From: Bradyrhizobium sp. SZCCT0231
GTDB lineage: Bacteria > Pseudomonadota > Alphaproteobacteria > Rhizobiales > Xanthobacteraceae
DNA length: 64,000 nt
Assembly (NCBI RefSeq): GCF_018130245.1
Contig: NZ_JAFCKP010000020.1
Span: forward strand, 1-64,000
Reading direction: 5' to 3'
Positions 46,433-54,910 of the stretch are shown here, in pieces (position 1 is the first letter of the stretch; each line of letters begins with the position of its first letter). A program made the position numbers and the translations under genes. Below the pieces are notes generated by a model. It searched no databases and was not told where the DNA came from. It saw only the letters and a list, made by a program, of their open reading frames with translations.

Positions 46433-47277
46433 GCAGCATCACCACGCGCGATGCGCCGCGCGGCTTCTCGGCCCAGGAGTACCTGACCTGCCTCACCGGC
46501 ATCGTCTGGCGCGAGGGCCTGCGCTTCCTGCATCAGCGCGAGCGCTTCGTCTCGGCGCTGGTACGGCCGCTGGTGTGGCTGTTCATCTTCGCCGCCGGCT
46601 TCCGCCAGGTGCTCGGCATCTCCATCATCCCGCCTTATGAGACCTACATCCTCTACGAGGTCTATATCGCGCCCGGCTTGATGGCGATGATCCAGCTCTT
46701 CAACGGCATGCAGTCCTCGCTCTCGATGGTCTATGACCGCGAGATGGGCAATATGCGCACGCTGCTGGTGAGCCCGCTGCCGCGCGGGTTCCTGTTGTTC
46801 TGCAAGCTGCTCGCGGGCACCGCGGTGTCGCTGCTCCAGGTCTATGCGTTCCTCCTGATCGCCTGGTTCTGGGACATCACCCCGCCGCCATCGGGCTATC
46901 TCACCGTGCTGCCGGCGCTGATCCTGTCCGGGCTGATGCTGGGCTCGCTCGGCATGCTGATCTCCTCCGGCATCAAGCAGCTGGAAAACTTCGCCGGCGT
47001 CATGAACTTCGTGATCTTCCCGATGTTCTTTGCCTCATCGGCGCTCTACCCGCTCTGGCGGGTGCAGGAGGGCAGCCCCTATCTCTACTATCTCTGCGAG
47101 GCCAATCCGTTCACCCATGCGGTCGAGCTGATCCGCTTCGCGCTCTATGGCCAGATCAACTGGATCTCGCTGGCGGTGGTTGCGATCTGCACAATCGTGT
47201 TCATGATCGGCGCGATTTTGGCCTATGATCCCTCGCGCGGGCTGGCGCGACGCGGGCCTGCGGGAGGCGAAGGATGA
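46429..47277 (+). CDS. lutF: Quinoprotein-associated ABC-2 permease (LutF/PedC-like)
   Basis: A 282-residue ABC-2-type inner-membrane permease with about six membrane segments (first near PLVWLFIFAAGFRQVLGIS, later GSLGMLISSGIKQLENFAGV and ISLAVVAICTIVFMIGAIL). It matches the PedC family linked to PQQ-alcohol oxidation. Its start overlaps the ATPase stop as ATGA, and the next gene overlaps its own stop. With the ATPase and binding protein it forms one transporter; the cargo is inferred to be lanthanide- or PQQ-related. Confidence 0.8.
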   Translation: MSSITTRDAPRGFSAQEYLTCLTGIVWREGLRFLHQRERFVSALVRPLVWLFIFAAGFRQVLGISIIPPYETYILYEVYIAPGLMAMIQLFNGMQSSLSMVYDREMGNMRTLLVSPLPRGFLLFCKLLAGTAVSLLQVYAFLLIAWFWDITPPPSGYLTVLPALILSGLMLGSLGMLISSGIKQLENFAGVMNFVIFPMFFASSALYPLWRVQEGSPYLYYLCEANPFTHAVELIRFALYGQINWISLAVVAICTIVFMIGAILAYDPSRGLARRGPAGGEG

Positions 47278-47882
47278 AGGTTTGGCATTTGGCTGCCATG
47301 GCAATCGCGCTGTCCGGCACGGCCGCGCGCGCGGCCGATCCACGCTATCCGGACTGGCCCTGCACCCAGGCCAAGGTGCCGGAGATCTCGCTGGCCGCCG
47401 TCTGGGCTGGTCCGCCGCTCGACGACGTCCAGAACAAGTGGAAGGACGACGCCAGGATCAGCGCGCTGGTCGCAAAATTGTCGGCACGCAAGACGCCGCT
47501 CGATAAGGCCGAGAAATCGGTGAAGGAGTTTCTGGCCGCCTCCGGTTCCGACAAGACGGCGAATGCGAAGCTGCTATTTGCCGGTCTGTTCGACACGCTC
47601 AATGCTCAACGCTCGCAGGTCATGAACGGGCTCGAACGCGTCAGCCGGAAGCAGCGCGAGGCCGCCGACAAGATTCGCGAGGAAACGCTTCAGCTCCACG
47701 CCCTGCAAGGCGCGACTCCGCGCGACGAAGCCAGGGTCGAGGCGCTCAGCAACGAGCTGATCTGGAAGACCCGCATCTTCGAGGACCGCCACAAAGTGGT
47801 GCGATTCGTCTGCGAGGTTCCAACCACCATCGACCAGCGCCTGTTCGCGCTTGGGCGCGTGATCCAGCAGGAAATGGAATAG
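47274..47882 (+). CDS. Exported helical protein (LutG-like position)
   Basis: A 202-residue exported protein (signal peptide ending TAARAADPRYPDWPCTQ) with a helix-rich body: Lys/Glu/Ala repeats (LDKAEKSVKEFLAAS) and a long Glu/Arg helix around QREAADKIREETLQLHALQG. It starts inside the preceding permease stop (ATGA), so it is the last gene of the ABC operon. I know no enzyme activity for it. In Methylobacterium an exported protein of unknown role (LutG) occupies the same place. Confidence 0.7.
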   Translation: MKVWHLAAMAIALSGTAARAADPRYPDWPCTQAKVPEISLAAVWAGPPLDDVQNKWKDDARISALVAKLSARKTPLDKAEKSVKEFLAASGSDKTANAKLLFAGLFDTLNAQRSQVMNGLERVSRKQREAADKIREETLQLHALQGATPRDEARVEALSNELIWKTRIFEDRHKVVRFVCEVPTTIDQRLFALGRVIQQEME

Positions 47883-48005
47883 CGGCGCGCGATGGGTTCC
47901 CGCGATCGCCGTGGGAATCGTTAACTCATTCGCAGCGCCATCTGCCGGAACCAAATCGATCTAGGATGGCTTGTCGAAGTGAACTCCAGACGTCGGGAGG
48001 CCTCG

Positions 48006-48311
48006 ATGGGAACAAAAAGATTCATCTTCGCGGGCGCTGCAGCCCTCAGCATGCTCGCAACCAGCGCCCTTGCTGACGATATGACCGGGATGATCACGCG
48101 GATCGATCGGCTCAACGGCACGATCTCGATCCAGCAGACGCAGAAGGGTACGGTCGGCGCCAGCGCAGGCAGCGCCGGCGCGCTCCAGGAGTACAAGGCG
48201 AAAGATGCCGCGATGCTGGAGGCCGTCCATGCCGGCGACAGGGTGAGCTATTCTGCGACCGAGACCAACGGCACGGGCACATTGACGAAGTTGCAGAAGC
48301 AGAAGCCGTAG
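48006..48311 (+). CDS. Exported CusF-like OB-fold protein lacking copper ligands
   Basis: A 101-residue exported protein. Signal peptide ends SALADD; the mature part matches the CusF-type OB-fold (MTGMITRIDRLNGTISIQQT, then YKAKDAAMLEAVHAGDRVSY). The Met/Trp/His copper ligands of CusF (the PAMTMDF region) are missing, replaced by GSAGALQEYKA. Copper binding is therefore doubtful. DUF1344 is an alternative label. GGGAGGCCTCG precedes the ATG. It stands alone downstream of the ABC operon. Confidence 0.65.
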   Translation: MGTKRFIFAGAAALSMLATSALADDMTGMITRIDRLNGTISIQQTQKGTVGASAGSAGALQEYKAKDAAMLEAVHAGDRVSYSATETNGTGTLTKLQKQKP

Positions 48312-48366
48312 CACTGTCTTTGCCTCTCCCGCTTGCGGGGACAGGCAGAGCACCTACGCCCAATCG
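48312..48366. repeat. Short palindromic repeat remnant
   Basis: The sequence around CCTCTCCCGCTTGCGGGGAC is a partial, slightly mutated copy of the palindrome at 20450-20622. It lies between two convergent genes and may serve as their terminator. Confidence 0.6.
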
Positions 48367-48924
48367 TTACTGGTCCGGGCGCGGCTCCGGCTGCGCTTCC
48401 TCGGTCGGAAGTTTTGCTCCCTCCCAACCGTCGGTGCCGTCCGGATACCAGGCGACATTGGAGTAGCCGTACGCCAATGCACGTTTGGCGGCGTTCCAGG
48501 ACATCCAGCAATCGGCCACACAATAGATCACCAGCAGCGCGGCCTTGTCGCCGCGCGATGCCTGCGCAAGGCCGCGCTGGAGATAATCGTCCATCGCCGG
48601 TGGCAGCATGCCGTAGCCTGAGTCCGGCAGCCAGATGCTGCCCGGAATGTTCCTGCGCGGCGCGTCGCGCCACACCGTGCCTGCAGGTAGGTTCTTCGGT
48701 TTCGGCGGACGCGGCATCACGTCGACGAAGGCACCGCTGTTCGCGCGCCAAATCGCCCCTGCCTGCTCGGTCGTGAGCACGCGCGCGCCGGTGAGCGTCG
48801 CCGGCACCGGCGCGCGATAATTGTCGGTGCGATAGCCCTCGGGCTCGAACGGCTCCTGCTGCTGCGCCCACGCCGGTACCACGAGCAGGGCAGCGACGAT
48901 CACAGCAGCAAGAGGCCGTGTCAT
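48367..48924 (-). CDS. PQQ-dependent catabolism-associated CXXCW protein
   Basis: A 185-residue exported protein (signal peptide to QQQ at about 22) of the rhodanese-like family recognised by a CxxxCW motif; here it is YCVADCWMSWNAAKRAL (about residues 132-148). In this family the motif lies near the C-terminus and is associated with quinoprotein alcohol oxidation. Exact reaction unknown. ATG 48924 overlaps the preceding stop codon as ATGA, so it is cotranscribed with the substrate-binding gene at 48921-49805. Confidence 0.82.
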   Translation of the reverse strand: MTRPLAAVIVAALLVVPAWAQQQEPFEPEGYRTDNYRAPVPATLTGARVLTTEQAGAIWRANSGAFVDVMPRPPKPKNLPAGTVWRDAPRRNIPGSIWLPDSGYGMLPPAMDDYLQRGLAQASRGDKAALLVIYCVADCWMSWNAAKRALAYGYSNVAWYPDGTDGWEGAKLPTEEAQPEPRPDQ

Positions 48925-49805
48925 GGCGTCTTCTTGGCCGTCTCCGCGCCGAGCGGCCGGTTGCTCTCGTCCAGCAGCGGCACACCGAAATCGAGCAGGA
49001 TCTTGTTGATCTCGCCCTGGTTCTCCTGGATCAACCTGTTGAGCTGCCGCTTCCAGTTCTGGTCGGCGGGCCTCACGCCCATGCCGATGCGATAGACCAG
49101 CTTCGGCCCGGTCGTTTCTTTCACCAGCGGCGTGACGTGGAGCGAAGAGCCGGCCTTCTTCGCATAGTGGCCGGCCATCGGTCCCCACAGCACGCCGGCG
49201 TCGATCTTTCCGGCGGTGAGGTCATCGATCATCGCCTGTGCCGAATTGTCGAAGCGCGTGTCGATCATCAGCGGATAGGGCTTGGCATCGCCCATCAGGC
49301 CGGCCAACGCCATGTTGGTCGCCGGCGGCGTGCCGGCGACGATGCCGATATGCTTACCCTTCAACTTCGGATCCTCGAGCGTGTCGACATCCTCGAGCCC
49401 GCTGCCGGTCTTCGCGACCAGCGCATACGTCGTGCGGTAATAGGGATTGGTGCCCTGCACGAGATCGTCGCCTTGCGGGAAGCCCATGATGACGTCGCAG
49501 CGATGCGCACCCAGCGTCATCCGCACGAAACCGGTGGCCTGCGGGAAAAAAACGTAGTCGAGCTTCTTCTGCAGCTTGTCCGCCAGGAATTCGGCGAGCT
49601 TGTTCTCGAACCCCTCGCCCTTCTCGTTGGAGAACGGCAGATTGCGCGGGTCGGCGCAGACGCGCAGCACCTTCGGGTCGACCAGCTCGAACGAGAGATC
49701 GCCGGTCTCGTTGATCTGCGCGGCGGCGACATCGCCGAACGTACAGGATGCGACCGCGACCCATAGTGAAAACAACCAGCGACGATGTCGTCCGGCCTGC
49801 ATCAT
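48921..49805 (-). CDS. Quinoprotein-associated binding protein (MoxJ/XoxJ-like)
   Basis: A 294-residue exported type 2 periplasmic binding protein (signal peptide ending GDVAAAQ). The pattern KVLRVCADPRNLPFSNEKGE and YYRTTYALVAKTGSGLED is that of the quinoprotein dehydrogenase-associated family that includes MoxJ/XoxJ, thought to help assemble or hold the dehydrogenase. Two adjacent ATGs start it after GAGGAGGAAGCGCG. It is a paralogue of the XoxJ gene at 61194-62123. It is divergent from the MBL gene at 49933, with about 130 bases between. Confidence 0.8.
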   Translation of the reverse strand: MMQAGRHRRWLFSLWVAVASCTFGDVAAAQINETGDLSFELVDPKVLRVCADPRNLPFSNEKGEGFENKLAEFLADKLQKKLDYVFFPQATGFVRMTLGAHRCDVIMGFPQGDDLVQGTNPYYRTTYALVAKTGSGLEDVDTLEDPKLKGKHIGIVAGTPPATNMALAGLMGDAKPYPLMIDTRFDNSAQAMIDDLTAGKIDAGVLWGPMAGHYAKKAGSSLHVTPLVKETTGPKLVYRIGMGVRPADQNWKRQLNRLIQENQGEINKILLDFGVPLLDESNRPLGAETAKKTP

Positions 49806-49932
49806 CGCGCTTCCTCCTCGTTTTGGTTGAATGTTATCCATGCAACGCATGACGCGCCATGTATGCCAACTTTGTGCTGGCTTTGCTTTGTTGCAGTGCA
49901 ATGAGACAAACCCTTTGAACTGAGGCGGAAAA

Positions 49933-50856
49933 GTGTCTCGCATCGCTCTCGTGATCGCAGCCTTGTCCCTGGGACTCGCGACGCTAGCACGCGCCGGGGC
50001 GGCCGAATTGCCTGTGAGCGAAGTCGCGCCGGGAATCTTCGTACACTCCGGGACCATCGCCCTGATGACCCGCGAGAACGAGGGCGACATCGCCAATGTC
50101 GGCTTCATCGTCGGCGATGAGGCCGTGGCCGTGATCGACACCGGCGGCAGCTTTCGCGAGGGCGAGGCGCTGCTGGCGGCTGTGAGGGCCCGGACGCCCA
50201 AGCCAATCCGCTACGTCATCAACACCCACGGCCATCCCGACCATGTCTTCGGCAATGCCGCGTTCGTGGCCGAGGGAACCAGCTTCGTCGGCCACGGCAA
50301 GCTGCCGCAGGCGCTGGTGAGCCGCGGGCCATTCTATCTCGACAACTTCAGGCGCATCATGGGCGGCGAGCTGATCAATCCCGTGAAGATCGTGCCGCCC
50401 TCCCTGCTCGTGACGGACACACTGACGCTCGACCTTGGCTCACGCCGCCTGACCTTGCGGGCGTGGCCGGCCGGGCACAGCGACAACGATCTGACCGTAT
50501 TCGACGAGACCACCAAAACCCTGTTCGCAGGCGACCTCGTCTTTCTCCGCCACATTCCAGTCATGGACGGCAGCATCCGCGGCTGGCTCGACACATTGAA
50601 AGGGCTTGAGGCGATCCCGGCGCTGCGGGTCGTTCCCGGTCACGGCCCCGTGAGCGACTGGCCTGCCGCATTGACCGATGAACGGCGCTACCTGTCAACG
50701 CTACTGTCGGACGTTCGCACGCTGAACAAGAGCGGCGAGCCGATCCGCGCCGCCGCAGACAAGGCCGCCGCGTCGGAACGGCCGCATTGGCAGCTGTTCG
50801 ACGACTACAACGCCCGCAACGCAACCGCAGCATTCTCGGAAATTGAATGGGAGTAG
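49933..50856 (+). CDS. Quinoprotein relay system zinc metallohydrolase
   Basis: A 307-residue exported MBL-fold protein (signal peptide ending [12 protein letters not shown]). It has the zinc motif [19 protein letters not shown] and a C-terminal HGP motif. This arrangement is the family named for quinoprotein relay systems (relatives of SoxH), always near PQQ alcohol dehydrogenases. GTG 49933 is used with GAGGCGGAAAA in front. The next gene encodes its usual partner, the SoxYZ-like carrier. The substrate is not known. Confidence 0.85.
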   Translation: MSRIALVIAALSLGLATLARAGAAELPVSEVAPGIFVHSGTIALMTRENEGDIANVGFIVGDEAVAVIDTGGSFREGEALLAAVRARTPKPIRYVINTHGHPDHVFGNAAFVAEGTSFVGHGKLPQALVSRGPFYLDNFRRIMGGELINPVKIVPPSLLVTDTLTLDLGSRRLTLRAWPAGHSDNDLTVFDETTKTLFAGDLVFLRHIPVMDGSIRGWLDTLKGLEAIPALRVVPGHGPVSDWPAALTDERRYLSTLLSDVRTLNKSGEPIRAAADKAAASERPHWQLFDDYNARNATAAFSEIEWE

Positions 50857-50913
50857 CGGGCGCGCTAGGCTGTGGCAGGAGATCAGCTTCGCTGACTCCG
50901 GGGACCATGACCC

Positions 50914-51732
50914 ATGACGGGATGCACACGCCGCCTCACTCTCACCGCCCTCCTGCTCGGCCTCGCTTTCGCGACGCCGGTGCAGGCTGAAGAGGCCTAC
51001 GATCCCTGGCCGGGCCTGGTGCAGGACATCTTCAGCAACCGTCCGATGAACGACGGCAGTGCCGTCATCGGCATCGAGATGCCGTATCGGGCCGAGGATG
51101 CGGCGATCGTGCCGGTCACCTTGCGCAGCAAGCTGTCGCCCGGCGACAGCAGGCGCATCCGCTCGATCACGCTGGTGATCGACCGCAATCCCGCGCCGAT
51201 GGCGGCGAAGTTCGAGCTCGGGCCGGACGCCAATGTCACGGAGATCTCGACGCGCGTGCGCGTCAACAATTACACCGACGTGCATGCGGTGGCCGAGCTC
51301 AGCGACGGCCAGCTCTATGTCTCGAAAGTCTATGTGAAGGCCTCCGGCGGCTGCTCGGCGCCGGCAGCAAAGAATGTCGAGGAAGCCAGGAATCGGCTCG
51401 GCCAGATGCGCTACCGGCAGTTCGCACGCGAGGAGGCGCCGGCAAGTCGCGTGCGCGAGGCGCAGATCATGATCGGGCATCCCAACAATTCCGGGCTGCA
51501 GATGGATCAGGTCACGCAGCTCTATATCCCCGCCTACTTCATCAACCAGCTCAAGCTGACGCAGGACGACAGTCCGGTGCTGACGATGGAAGGCGGCATC
51601 TCGATCTCGGAAGATCCCAACCTGCGCTTCACCTATGTCTCCAACGGGGCCAAGCGCTTCCGCGCCGAGGCGAAGGACACGGATGGGCACGTGTTCCGGA
51701 ATGAATGGGACGTGGAGAAGCCGGGGACGTGA
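50914..51732 (+). CDS. Quinoprotein-associated SoxYZ-like carrier protein
   Basis: A 272-residue exported protein (signal peptide ending TPVQAEEAYDPWPG) that fuses SoxY-like (residues 30-165) and SoxZ-like (190-270) domains. The swinging-arm cysteine, GGCG in SoxY, appears here as SGGCSAPAAK near residue 148. Fused SoxYZ proteins occur with quinoprotein alcohol dehydrogenases as carriers of an intermediate. It starts 57 bases after the MBL gene. The cargo is unknown. Confidence 0.83.
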   Translation: MTGCTRRLTLTALLLGLAFATPVQAEEAYDPWPGLVQDIFSNRPMNDGSAVIGIEMPYRAEDAAIVPVTLRSKLSPGDSRRIRSITLVIDRNPAPMAAKFELGPDANVTEISTRVRVNNYTDVHAVAELSDGQLYVSKVYVKASGGCSAPAAKNVEEARNRLGQMRYRQFAREEAPASRVREAQIMIGHPNNSGLQMDQVTQLYIPAYFINQLKLTQDDSPVLTMEGGISISEDPNLRFTYVSNGAKRFRAEAKDTDGHVFRNEWDVEKPGT

Positions 51733-51739
51733 GGCAAGA

Positions 51740-51850
51740 CGGGGTGGGGTGACGGTCTCTCCCCATCCAACAGCGCCCGAGTGGAGAGATCACCCCACCC
51801 CGCTCGCGCTACGCGCGATCGACCCTCCCCCTCCAGGGCAGGGTGAGACA
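51740..51850. repeat. Intergenic repeat with hairpin, likely terminator
   Basis: CGGGGTGGGGTGACGGTCTC at 51740 pairs with GGAGAGATCACCCCACCCCG at 51783-51802. The remainder (ATCGACCCTCCCCCTCCAGG) is a known spacer of this dispersed element. It follows the SoxYZ-like stop by 8 bases and probably ends that transcript and the convergent gene's. Confidence 0.75.
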
Positions 51851-51862
51851 CCGCGGCGCAAT

Positions 51863-52222
51863 TTAGAAGCACCTCACCTCGGCTTCCGCCTGCGCGCGGC
51901 GCAAATCATTTACCGCCGAGTTCGCCTGCTCCGAGGTACGGAACTGGACACCGAGATTGCCGCGGACCTGAGACATGCTGAGCGCGGTCTCGGCGGTAAC
52001 ATAGCGCGCGTAGGGCATGATCGAAGCCACCACGTCGATCGAGCAGGAACATTGCTCGATTGCAGCCCGTGTCTCTCCGTTGGCCTTCATGCACCCATAG
52101 ACATATTCCGCGCGCGCTGAGGTCGGATAGTCATTGGCCTCCTCGGCCCACGCCACGCACGCGGTCGCAGCCAGCACCGCCAATGCGGCGACAATCGGTC
52201 GTAGCCGTCCGGCCAGATTCAT
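51863..52222 (-). CDS. Exported cysteine-containing hypothetical protein
   Basis: A 119-residue protein with a signal peptide (ACVAWAEEANDYPT) and three conserved-looking cysteines (YGCMKANGE, EQCSCSIDVVAS) plus one at the C-terminus (EVRCF). GGGAGGACGCGC precedes ATG 52222. I have seen such proteins beside PQQ alcohol dehydrogenase sets but no function is known. The cysteine pair suggests a disulfide or heme-less redox role, a guess. Divergent from the ABC binding protein gene at 52259. Confidence 0.65.
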   Translation of the reverse strand: MNLAGRLRPIVAALAVLAATACVAWAEEANDYPTSARAEYVYGCMKANGETRAAIEQCSCSIDVVASIMPYARYVTAETALSMSQVRGNLGVQFRTSEQANSAVNDLRRAQAEAEVRCF

Positions 52223-52258
52223 GCGCGTCCTCCCGCTGGTTGCGAGCAAGGCTATGCT

Positions 52259-53308
52259 ATGCGTATTGTCCTGAAAAGCACTCCGTCAGAGGAAACGGCT
52301 CACAAGGCGATGAGAGCACTCGGTGTGATAACGGCATTTGGCCGAACATTGGCGCTCGCGACGACGCTGGCGCTGACGGTGGTCGCACCCGGCCGCGCCG
52401 CGGATGCGATCCGCCTTGCGGTGCAGAAAACCGGAACATTCTCGTGGGAGCTGGCCGCAATCCGCAGCGCCGGCCTCGACAAGGAGGCCGGCCTGTCGCT
52501 GGAGGTCACCGAGCTCGCGAGCACCGAGGCCGGCAAGATCGCGATGCGCGCCGGCAGCGCCGACGTCATCCTGTCGGACTGGCTGTGGGTGTCGCGCGAG
52601 CGTGCGCTGGGCGCCAAGCTCACCTTCTATCCCTATTCCAGTGCACTTGGCGGGGTGATGGTGCCGGCCAATTCGCCAATCAAGACGCTCGCGGACCTGA
52701 AGGGGCGCAAGCTCGCCGTCGCCGGCGGGGCGATCGACAAGAGCTGGCTGCTGCTGCAGGCGCGGATGAAACAGGACGGCATCGACCTGAAATCGGAAGC
52801 AACCATCGTCTATGGCGCGCCGCCCCTGATCGCCGCCAAGGCGCTCGACGGCGAGATGGATGCGAGCCTCAATTTCTGGAATTTCTGCGCCCAGCTCGAA
52901 GCCAAGGGCTTTAGACGCCTCACCGGGATCGAGGACATTTTGCCGAAGCTGGGTGCGAAGGGTGCCGTCTCCGCCGTCGGCTACGTCTTCGACGAGAACT
53001 GGGCCGCGAGCCATCGCGACGCCGTGGCGCGCTTCATCGCGATGACCCGCAAGGCCAAGGAGCTGCTGGCGACTTCGGACGCGGCCTGGGACAAGGTCGC
53101 GCCGCTCACCGGCGCCACCGACCCGGCCGTGCTCAAGACCTACCGCGACCGCTACCGCGACGGCATTCCGCGCCGGAGCATCGACGACGAGGAGAAGGAT
53201 GCACGCGTGCTCTACCGCGTGCTGGCCGAGATCGGCGGCCGCGACCTCGTCGGCCCCGCAGCCGAGCTCGATCCCGGCACCTTCTATCACGCAGTCCCCG
53301 GAGACTGA
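52259..53308 (+). CDS. ABC substrate-binding protein (NrtA/TauA-like)
   Basis: A 349-residue exported binding protein of the nitrate/sulfonate/taurine fold. A long basic n-region and hydrophobic signal (up to PGRAADA) precede IRLAVQKTGTFSWELAAIRS. ATG 52259 has AAGGCTATGCT before it; ATG 52310 is an alternative. The following two genes are permease and ATPase, so the three form one importer. Because it lies within the quinoprotein block, the ligand may be a metal chelate or a cofactor rather than taurine; not provable here. Confidence 0.82.
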   Translation: MRIVLKSTPSEETAHKAMRALGVITAFGRTLALATTLALTVVAPGRAADAIRLAVQKTGTFSWELAAIRSAGLDKEAGLSLEVTELASTEAGKIAMRAGSADVILSDWLWVSRERALGAKLTFYPYSSALGGVMVPANSPIKTLADLKGRKLAVAGGAIDKSWLLLQARMKQDGIDLKSEATIVYGAPPLIAAKALDGEMDASLNFWNFCAQLEAKGFRRLTGIEDILPKLGAKGAVSAVGYVFDENWAASHRDAVARFIAMTRKAKELLATSDAAWDKVAPLTGATDPAVLKTYRDRYRDGIPRRSIDDEEKDARVLYRVLAEIGGRDLVGPAAELDPGTFYHAVPGD

Positions 53309-53309
53309 G

Positions 53310-54047
53310 GTGCTGCGTCTGCTCTCGTTCGCCCTGTTCCTCGCGATCTGGTGGATTGCCGCGCTCCTCGTCGGCGGCGCGAAGCTGCCCTCCCCGCCGT
53401 CCGTGCTTCAGGTCATGATCGCGGAAGCCTCTTCCGGCGCGCTGTTCCTGCATCTCGGGGCGACGCTGGCTCGCGTCGCGCTCGCCTTCACCTTGGCGAT
53501 GTCGCTCGGCAGCGCGATCGGCTACCTCATGGGCCGGGTGAAGCTCGCCGACCGGCTCGGCGATCCCTGGCTGATCCTGCTGCTCAATTTGCCGGCGCTG
53601 GTCGTGATCGTGCTCGCCTATATCTGGGCCGGGCTCACTGAAGCCGCCGCGATCGCCGCGATCGCCATCAACAAGCTGCCGACCGCCATCGTGACCTTGC
53701 GCGAGGGCACGCGCGCGCTCGACCGTTCGCTCGACGAGATGGCGAGCGTGTTCGCGATGCCGCGCTGGCGCGCGTTCCGCCACGTCGTGCTGCCGCAGCT
53801 GGCGCCCTATATCGCAGCCTCCGCGCGCTCCGGACTGTCGCTGGTGTGGAAGATCGTGCTGGTCGCCGAGCTGCTCGGACGGCCGAACGGCGTCGGCTTC
53901 GAGATCGGCGTCGCCTTCCAGCTGTTCGACACGCCGCGGCTGCTGGCCTATTCGCTGACCTTCGCCGCCGTCGTGCTCGTCATCGAAACCGTGCTGGTGC
54001 AGCCGTTCGAAGCCCGCGCAAACAGGTGGCGGCCCCGTGCGGCTTGA
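53310..54047 (+). CDS. ABC transporter permease (TauC/SsuC-like)
   Basis: A 245-residue permease with about six membrane segments and the EAA-type loop (TLREGTRALDRSLDEMASVF, then AMPRWRAFRHVVLPQLAPYI). GTG 53310 lies 1 base after the preceding stop codon, with CCGGAGACTGAG as ribosome site, showing tight coupling to the binding protein. It forms the membrane channel of the nitrate/sulfonate-type importer. Confidence 0.85.
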   Translation: MLRLLSFALFLAIWWIAALLVGGAKLPSPPSVLQVMIAEASSGALFLHLGATLARVALAFTLAMSLGSAIGYLMGRVKLADRLGDPWLILLLNLPALVVIVLAYIWAGLTEAAAIAAIAINKLPTAIVTLREGTRALDRSLDEMASVFAMPRWRAFRHVVLPQLAPYIAASARSGLSLVWKIVLVAELLGRPNGVGFEIGVAFQLFDTPRLLAYSLTFAAVVLVIETVLVQPFEARANRWRPRAA

Positions 54048-54765
54048 GGTCGAGATCACAGGCAAGACCTTCAGGAGTGCCGCGGGCGGGACGCACGAGG
54101 TGCTGGCGCCGGTCAAATTCGCGCTTCAATCCGGCGAGGTCGGCGTGCTGATCGGCCCGTCCGGCTGCGGCAAGAGCACGATGCTGCGCATCATCCTGGG
54201 ATTGGACCACGACTTTGCAGGCCGCATCGCGCGGCCGCCGGAGGCGCGGATCGGCATGGTGTTCCAGGAGCCGCGGCTGCTGCCGTGGCGCTCGGTCGAG
54301 CAGAATGTGCGGCTGGCTGCGCCCGATGTCGCTGATGCCAAGCTCGCCGAGCTGTTCAAAATCCTGGAGCTGGAAGCGCATCGCGACCACTATCCCGGTG
54401 AGCTCTCGCTCGGGTTGGCCCGGCGCGTGGCGCTCGCCCGCGCCTTTGCCGTCGAGCCGGATATTCTGGTGCTCGACGAACCGCTGGCATCGCTCGATGA
54501 CGCCCTCGCCGGACGCCTGCGCGATGAGATTGCAACGCTCGTCGCGAGCCGGCCGGTGATGACGCTTTTGGTGACACACAGCCTGGACGATGCAGTGCGC
54601 CTGGGCGACCGGCTGTTCTTCCTGTCGCCGCGGCCGGCGCGGATCGTGGCCGAGGTGCCTATCGGCATCCCGCGCGACATACGCGGCGAAGCCGAGATTG
54701 CGGCGATCAAGGCCGGCCTCGCCCAACGAACTCAAGGCGACCGCACTGAGCGAGATGTCTCATAG
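54037..54765 (+). CDS. ABC transporter ATPase (TauB/SsuB-like)
   Basis: A 242-residue ABC ATPase with Walker A GPSGCGKST, the Q-loop VFQEPRLLPW, an unusual signature LSLGLARRVALARA (LSLG instead of LSGG) and Walker B ILVLDEPLASLD. GTG 54037 overlaps the permease end by 11 bases. It supplies energy to the importer encoded by the two genes before it. The family is normally linked to taurine, nitrate or aliphatic sulfonate uptake. Confidence 0.85.
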   Translation: MRLEVEITGKTFRSAAGGTHEVLAPVKFALQSGEVGVLIGPSGCGKSTMLRIILGLDHDFAGRIARPPEARIGMVFQEPRLLPWRSVEQNVRLAAPDVADAKLAELFKILELEAHRDHYPGELSLGLARRVALARAFAVEPDILVLDEPLASLDDALAGRLRDEIATLVASRPVMTLLVTHSLDDAVRLGDRLFFLSPRPARIVAEVPIGIPRDIRGEAEIAAIKAGLAQRTQGDRTERDVS

Positions 54766-54790
54766 CCGGTCGCCTGGCGGACGTGCTAGA

Positions 54791-54895
54791 CTAAAGCGCG
54801 ATGAGATTTGGATGAATCGTCATCGCGCTTTAGGTTGTTGTTTGCGCATGATCTTCCGGAAAACCGCTTCGCACTTTTCCGGATCATGCTTTAGG
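54791..54895. repeat. Bradyrhizobium-type intergenic repeat, two hairpins
   Basis: A perfect 13-bp stem (TAAAGCGCGATGA, 54792-54804, with its complement at 54820-54832) is followed by a second stem (GCATGATC ... GATCATGC, 54846-54889, with TTCCGGAAAA/TTTTCCGG inside). I recognise the whole unit as one of the most common non-coding repeats of the genus. Confidence 0.85.
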
Positions 54896-54910
54896 CCGGC
54901 GGCGGAGCTG

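Noticed and set aside
52300-52623. Alternative short frames inside the NrtA-like gene
   Set aside because: They are antisense to a clear binding protein and lack start signals.
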